The position numbers and the translations under genes are program-made. A model generated the notes under the pieces. The model ran no database searches. It saw only the letters and a program-made list of their open reading frames with translations, and was not told the DNA's origin. This document shows, in pieces, positions 62,301-64,000 of a stretch of DNA of 64,000 bases (position 1 is the first letter of the stretch; the number at the start of each line of letters is the position of its first letter). The stretch comes from Pseudomonadota bacterium (GTDB lineage: Bacteria; Pseudomonadota; Gammaproteobacteria; Burkholderiales; Burkholderiaceae_E): the NCBI GenBank assembly GCA_023389055.1, contig JAEWFA010000006.1:62001-126000 (forward strand). Direction: 5' to 3'.

Positions 62301-62825
62301 GTGACGCTGAACCGCAGACATTGGCTCAAGCTGACGACGTCGGGAATCACGATTCCCGGCTTTGGCGTATTCGGGTTGCCGAGGCGCCTGCGGATAAAGG
62401 TGACGCCGATCACGGATGTCGAACGCCGCGTTGTCGCACGCGTCGTCGACCTGCTGATCCCCTCCGACGAAACTCCGGGTGCGCTGCATTTCGGCATCGA
62501 CCGGGAGGTTCTCGCCGATATCGAGCGAAGGCGATACGACGCGCAGAGAGTGGCCGAGGCGGCGCTGTGGCTCGATTCGGAGGCGCGCGCCGACGGCTTC
62601 GACGACTTCGTCTCGCTCGATGAGGCACGGCAGTTCGCGCTGCTCGCCCGGATGGAAGATTCGACCGAAGCCGATTCGCCGGCACGCGCATTCCGCCTGC
62701 TGCGCCACGCGACGATGACCGCCTATTACGCCCGACCCGAAGTCTGGCCATCGCTGCATTTCGACGGCCCACCACAGCCCGCCGGCTTTCCCGGCTACGC
62801 AAACCCGCCCCGATCGCGCGCATGA
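62301..62825 (+). CDS. Gluconate 2-dehydrogenase subunit 3-like protein
   Basis: A 174-residue protein with a twin-arginine-like start (NRRHWLKLTTSGITIPGFGV) and the subunit 3 pattern VERRVVARVVDLLIPSDETPG, GIDREVLADI and TMTAYYARPEVWPSL. These small subunits help export and anchor the GMC-type large subunit by piggy-back Tat transport. The GTG at 62301 follows GAGGA at good spacing. Its stop overlaps the start of the GMC gene (ATGA). Confidence 0.83.
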   Translation: MTLNRRHWLKLTTSGITIPGFGVFGLPRRLRIKVTPITDVERRVVARVVDLLIPSDETPGALHFGIDREVLADIERRRYDAQRVAEAALWLDSEARADGFDDFVSLDEARQFALLARMEDSTEADSPARAFRLLRHATMTAYYARPEVWPSLHFDGPPQPAGFPGYANPPRSRA

Positions 62826-64000
62826 GCAGCGACGCCGAGTACGACGTCGTGATCGTCGGATCCGGTGCCGGCGGCGGAGCGGCGGCCTGGGCGCTCTGTG
62901 AAAGGGGCGCAAAGGTGCTGGTGCTCGAAGCGGGCCCCGCTTTCGATCCCGCCGTCGACTACCGACTCCATCGAAGCGACTGGGAACGCTCGATGTTCCC
63001 GTCGGGCAAGGCACGACACAAGGGTCGCTATCGCTACGCGCCGATGCAGGTCCTCGATCCCGTGTGGAACGACCTGCGCAGCTGGAACTCGGTGGTCGGC
63101 AGGCTCAACACCGGCGATCGACGCAGGGCCCACGCCTATCACCACGTGCGCGGGGTCGGCGGGTCCACCGTGCATTTCCAGGGCGATGCACATCGCCTTC
63201 ACCCGGAGTCGATGCGCATGCGTACGCGCTTCGGCGTGGCCGCCGACTGGCCCTTCGATTACGACGTGCTCGAACCCTATTACGAGATTGCCGAGCATAT
63301 CGTCGGCGTTGCCGGACCCGGCACTCGCTCCGCGAGACGGCGTCGCACCGAGCACCCGCTGCCGGCGCACGCGATCAGCTATGCGAGCCGCCGGATCGTC
63401 GCGACCGGACCCGCGCTCGGAATGCGCTGGGAGCCGAATTCGCAGGCGATTCTCTCCCGGCCGTACGACGGACGTCCGGGCTGCAACTACTGCGCGAACT
63501 GCCTGCGCGGCTGCCCTCGCAACGACAAGGGAAGCGCCGACGTCACTTTCGTGCGCAAGGCTCTCGAAAGCGGTCGCTGCACGCTTCGCACCGATACGCC
63601 GGTTCGCCGGCTCGAACCCGTCGGCGGCGGGCGCGTCGGCGCGGTCGTCGCAGAACACGACGGTCGCCGCGAACGCATTCGAACCCGGGTTCTCGTGCTT
63701 GCCTGCGGTGCGATCGAGACGCCGAGGCTGCTGCTGCTCTCGCAGGGAGCGAACGCGCCGCACGGCGTCGCCAACGAGAACGGCCTCGTGGGACGCCATT
63801 TCATGGAAACGCTCTTCTGGTCGTCCACGGGCCTGCATCCGGAGACTTTGGGCAGTTTCCGCGGCGTCCCGTCCGACGTCGTCAGCTGGACGCACAACGC
63901 GCCCGACGCGATTGCGGGCACGGTCGGCGGCTGCCGTTTCTCGGCCGGGGTCGTCGATGCCGGGTTCGTCGGCCCGATTGCTTATGCAACACGGGCGATT
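62822..64000 (+). CDS. GMC-family oxidoreductase, gluconate dehydrogenase large-subunit-like (cut by window edge)
   Basis: The first 393 residues are visible. An FAD-binding Rossmann motif YDVVIVGSGAGGGAAAWAL starts the protein; YHHVRGVGGSTVHFQGDAHR is the second FAD/substrate motif, and a Cys-rich segment CNYCANCLRGCPRNDKG follows near residue 225. CGAIETPRLLLLSQG is the GMC signature 2. The family oxidises sugar acids or alcohols in the periplasm. With the subunit 3 gene before it, electrons probably go to a cytochrome c subunit that may lie beyond the right edge. Confidence 0.87.
   Translation, partial: MSSDAEYDVVIVGSGAGGGAAAWALCERGAKVLVLEAGPAFDPAVDYRLHRSDWERSMFPSGKARHKGRYRYAPMQVLDPVWNDLRSWNSVVGRLNTGDRRRAHAYHHVRGVGGSTVHFQGDAHRLHPESMRMRTRFGVAADWPFDYDVLEPYYEIAEHIVGVAGPGTRSARRRRTEHPLPAHAISYASRRIVATGPALGMRWEPNSQAILSRPYDGRPGCNYCANCLRGCPRNDKGSADVTFVRKALESGRCTLRTDTPVRRLEPVGGGRVGAVVAEHDGRRERIRTRVLVLACGAIETPRLLLLSQGANAPHGVANENGLVGRHFMETLFWSSTGLHPETLGSFRGVPSDVVSWTHNAPDAIAGTVGGCRFSAGVVDAGFVGPIAYATRAI

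Overview
The window is high-G+C, densely packed DNA of a Gram-negative proteobacterium. Short intergenic gaps, ATGA/GTGA gene overlaps, periplasmic c-type cytochromes and quinoproteins, and a PEP-CTERM protein suggest a betaproteobacterium of the Burkholderiales, but no rRNA or marker gene is present, so this is an inference.

Positions 1-36,290 look like core or niche-adaptive chromosome. They hold a membrane PQQ glucose dehydrogenase (cut by the left edge), a large MalT-like/BTAD regulator, a crotonase/GNAT/DUF3237 group, a MarR regulator facing an Old Yellow Enzyme-type oxidoreductase, an MFS exporter, an L,D-transpeptidase, a sorbosone-type dehydrogenase with its cytochrome, a CarH-like B12 photoreceptor facing a fasciclin gene, and a cobalt nitrile hydratase operon. 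The largest block (21.5-32.3 kb) is a predicted 4-cresol/4-alkylphenol island: pchC-pchX-pchF-like genes, a complete liv-type ABC transporter and an aldehyde dehydrogenase, read leftward from a sigma-54 promoter with twin upstream sites and facing a DmpR/XylR-type activator. The aldehyde dehydrogenase reading frame is continuous with livF, with no stop codon between them. A GH5 glycosidase, an SbmA-like ABC protein with lost ATPase motifs, and a cold-shock gene follow.

Positions 36,291-60,919 are two islands stacked in tandem at one tRNA(CAU) gene. Three copies of the tRNA 3' end (36,291; 41,622; 60,841) bound them. Island 1 (5.4 kb) is an arsenic island: ArsP-like permease, thioredoxin-like protein, ArsM, ArsR, an internally deleted arsC, an intact ArsC and Acr3. 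It has no working integrase, but a scrap matching the integrase of island 2 survives at its right end. Island 2 (19.3 kb) has an integrase, AlpA-like regulator, AEP-type primase, helicase-like ATPase (frameshifted), an annealing protein with a YqaJ exonuclease, RadC, ArdC, a type III-like restriction-modification pair, a GIY-YIG/DUF6884-like pair, and one phage packaging gene, terS. No capsid, tail or large terminase gene is present. The terS start codon lies at the end of a near-consensus LexA box with a -10 inside it, and a second LexA box lies upstream of mod-res. This fits a phage-inducible chromosomal island (phage satellite) that would be induced by DNA damage and would redirect a helper phage's packaging.

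Positions 60,920-64,000 return to chromosome: a 50-residue PEP-CTERM protein, an Ala/Pro/Thr-repeat secreted protein, and a gluconate-dehydrogenase-like subunit 3 followed by a GMC oxidoreductase cut by the right edge.
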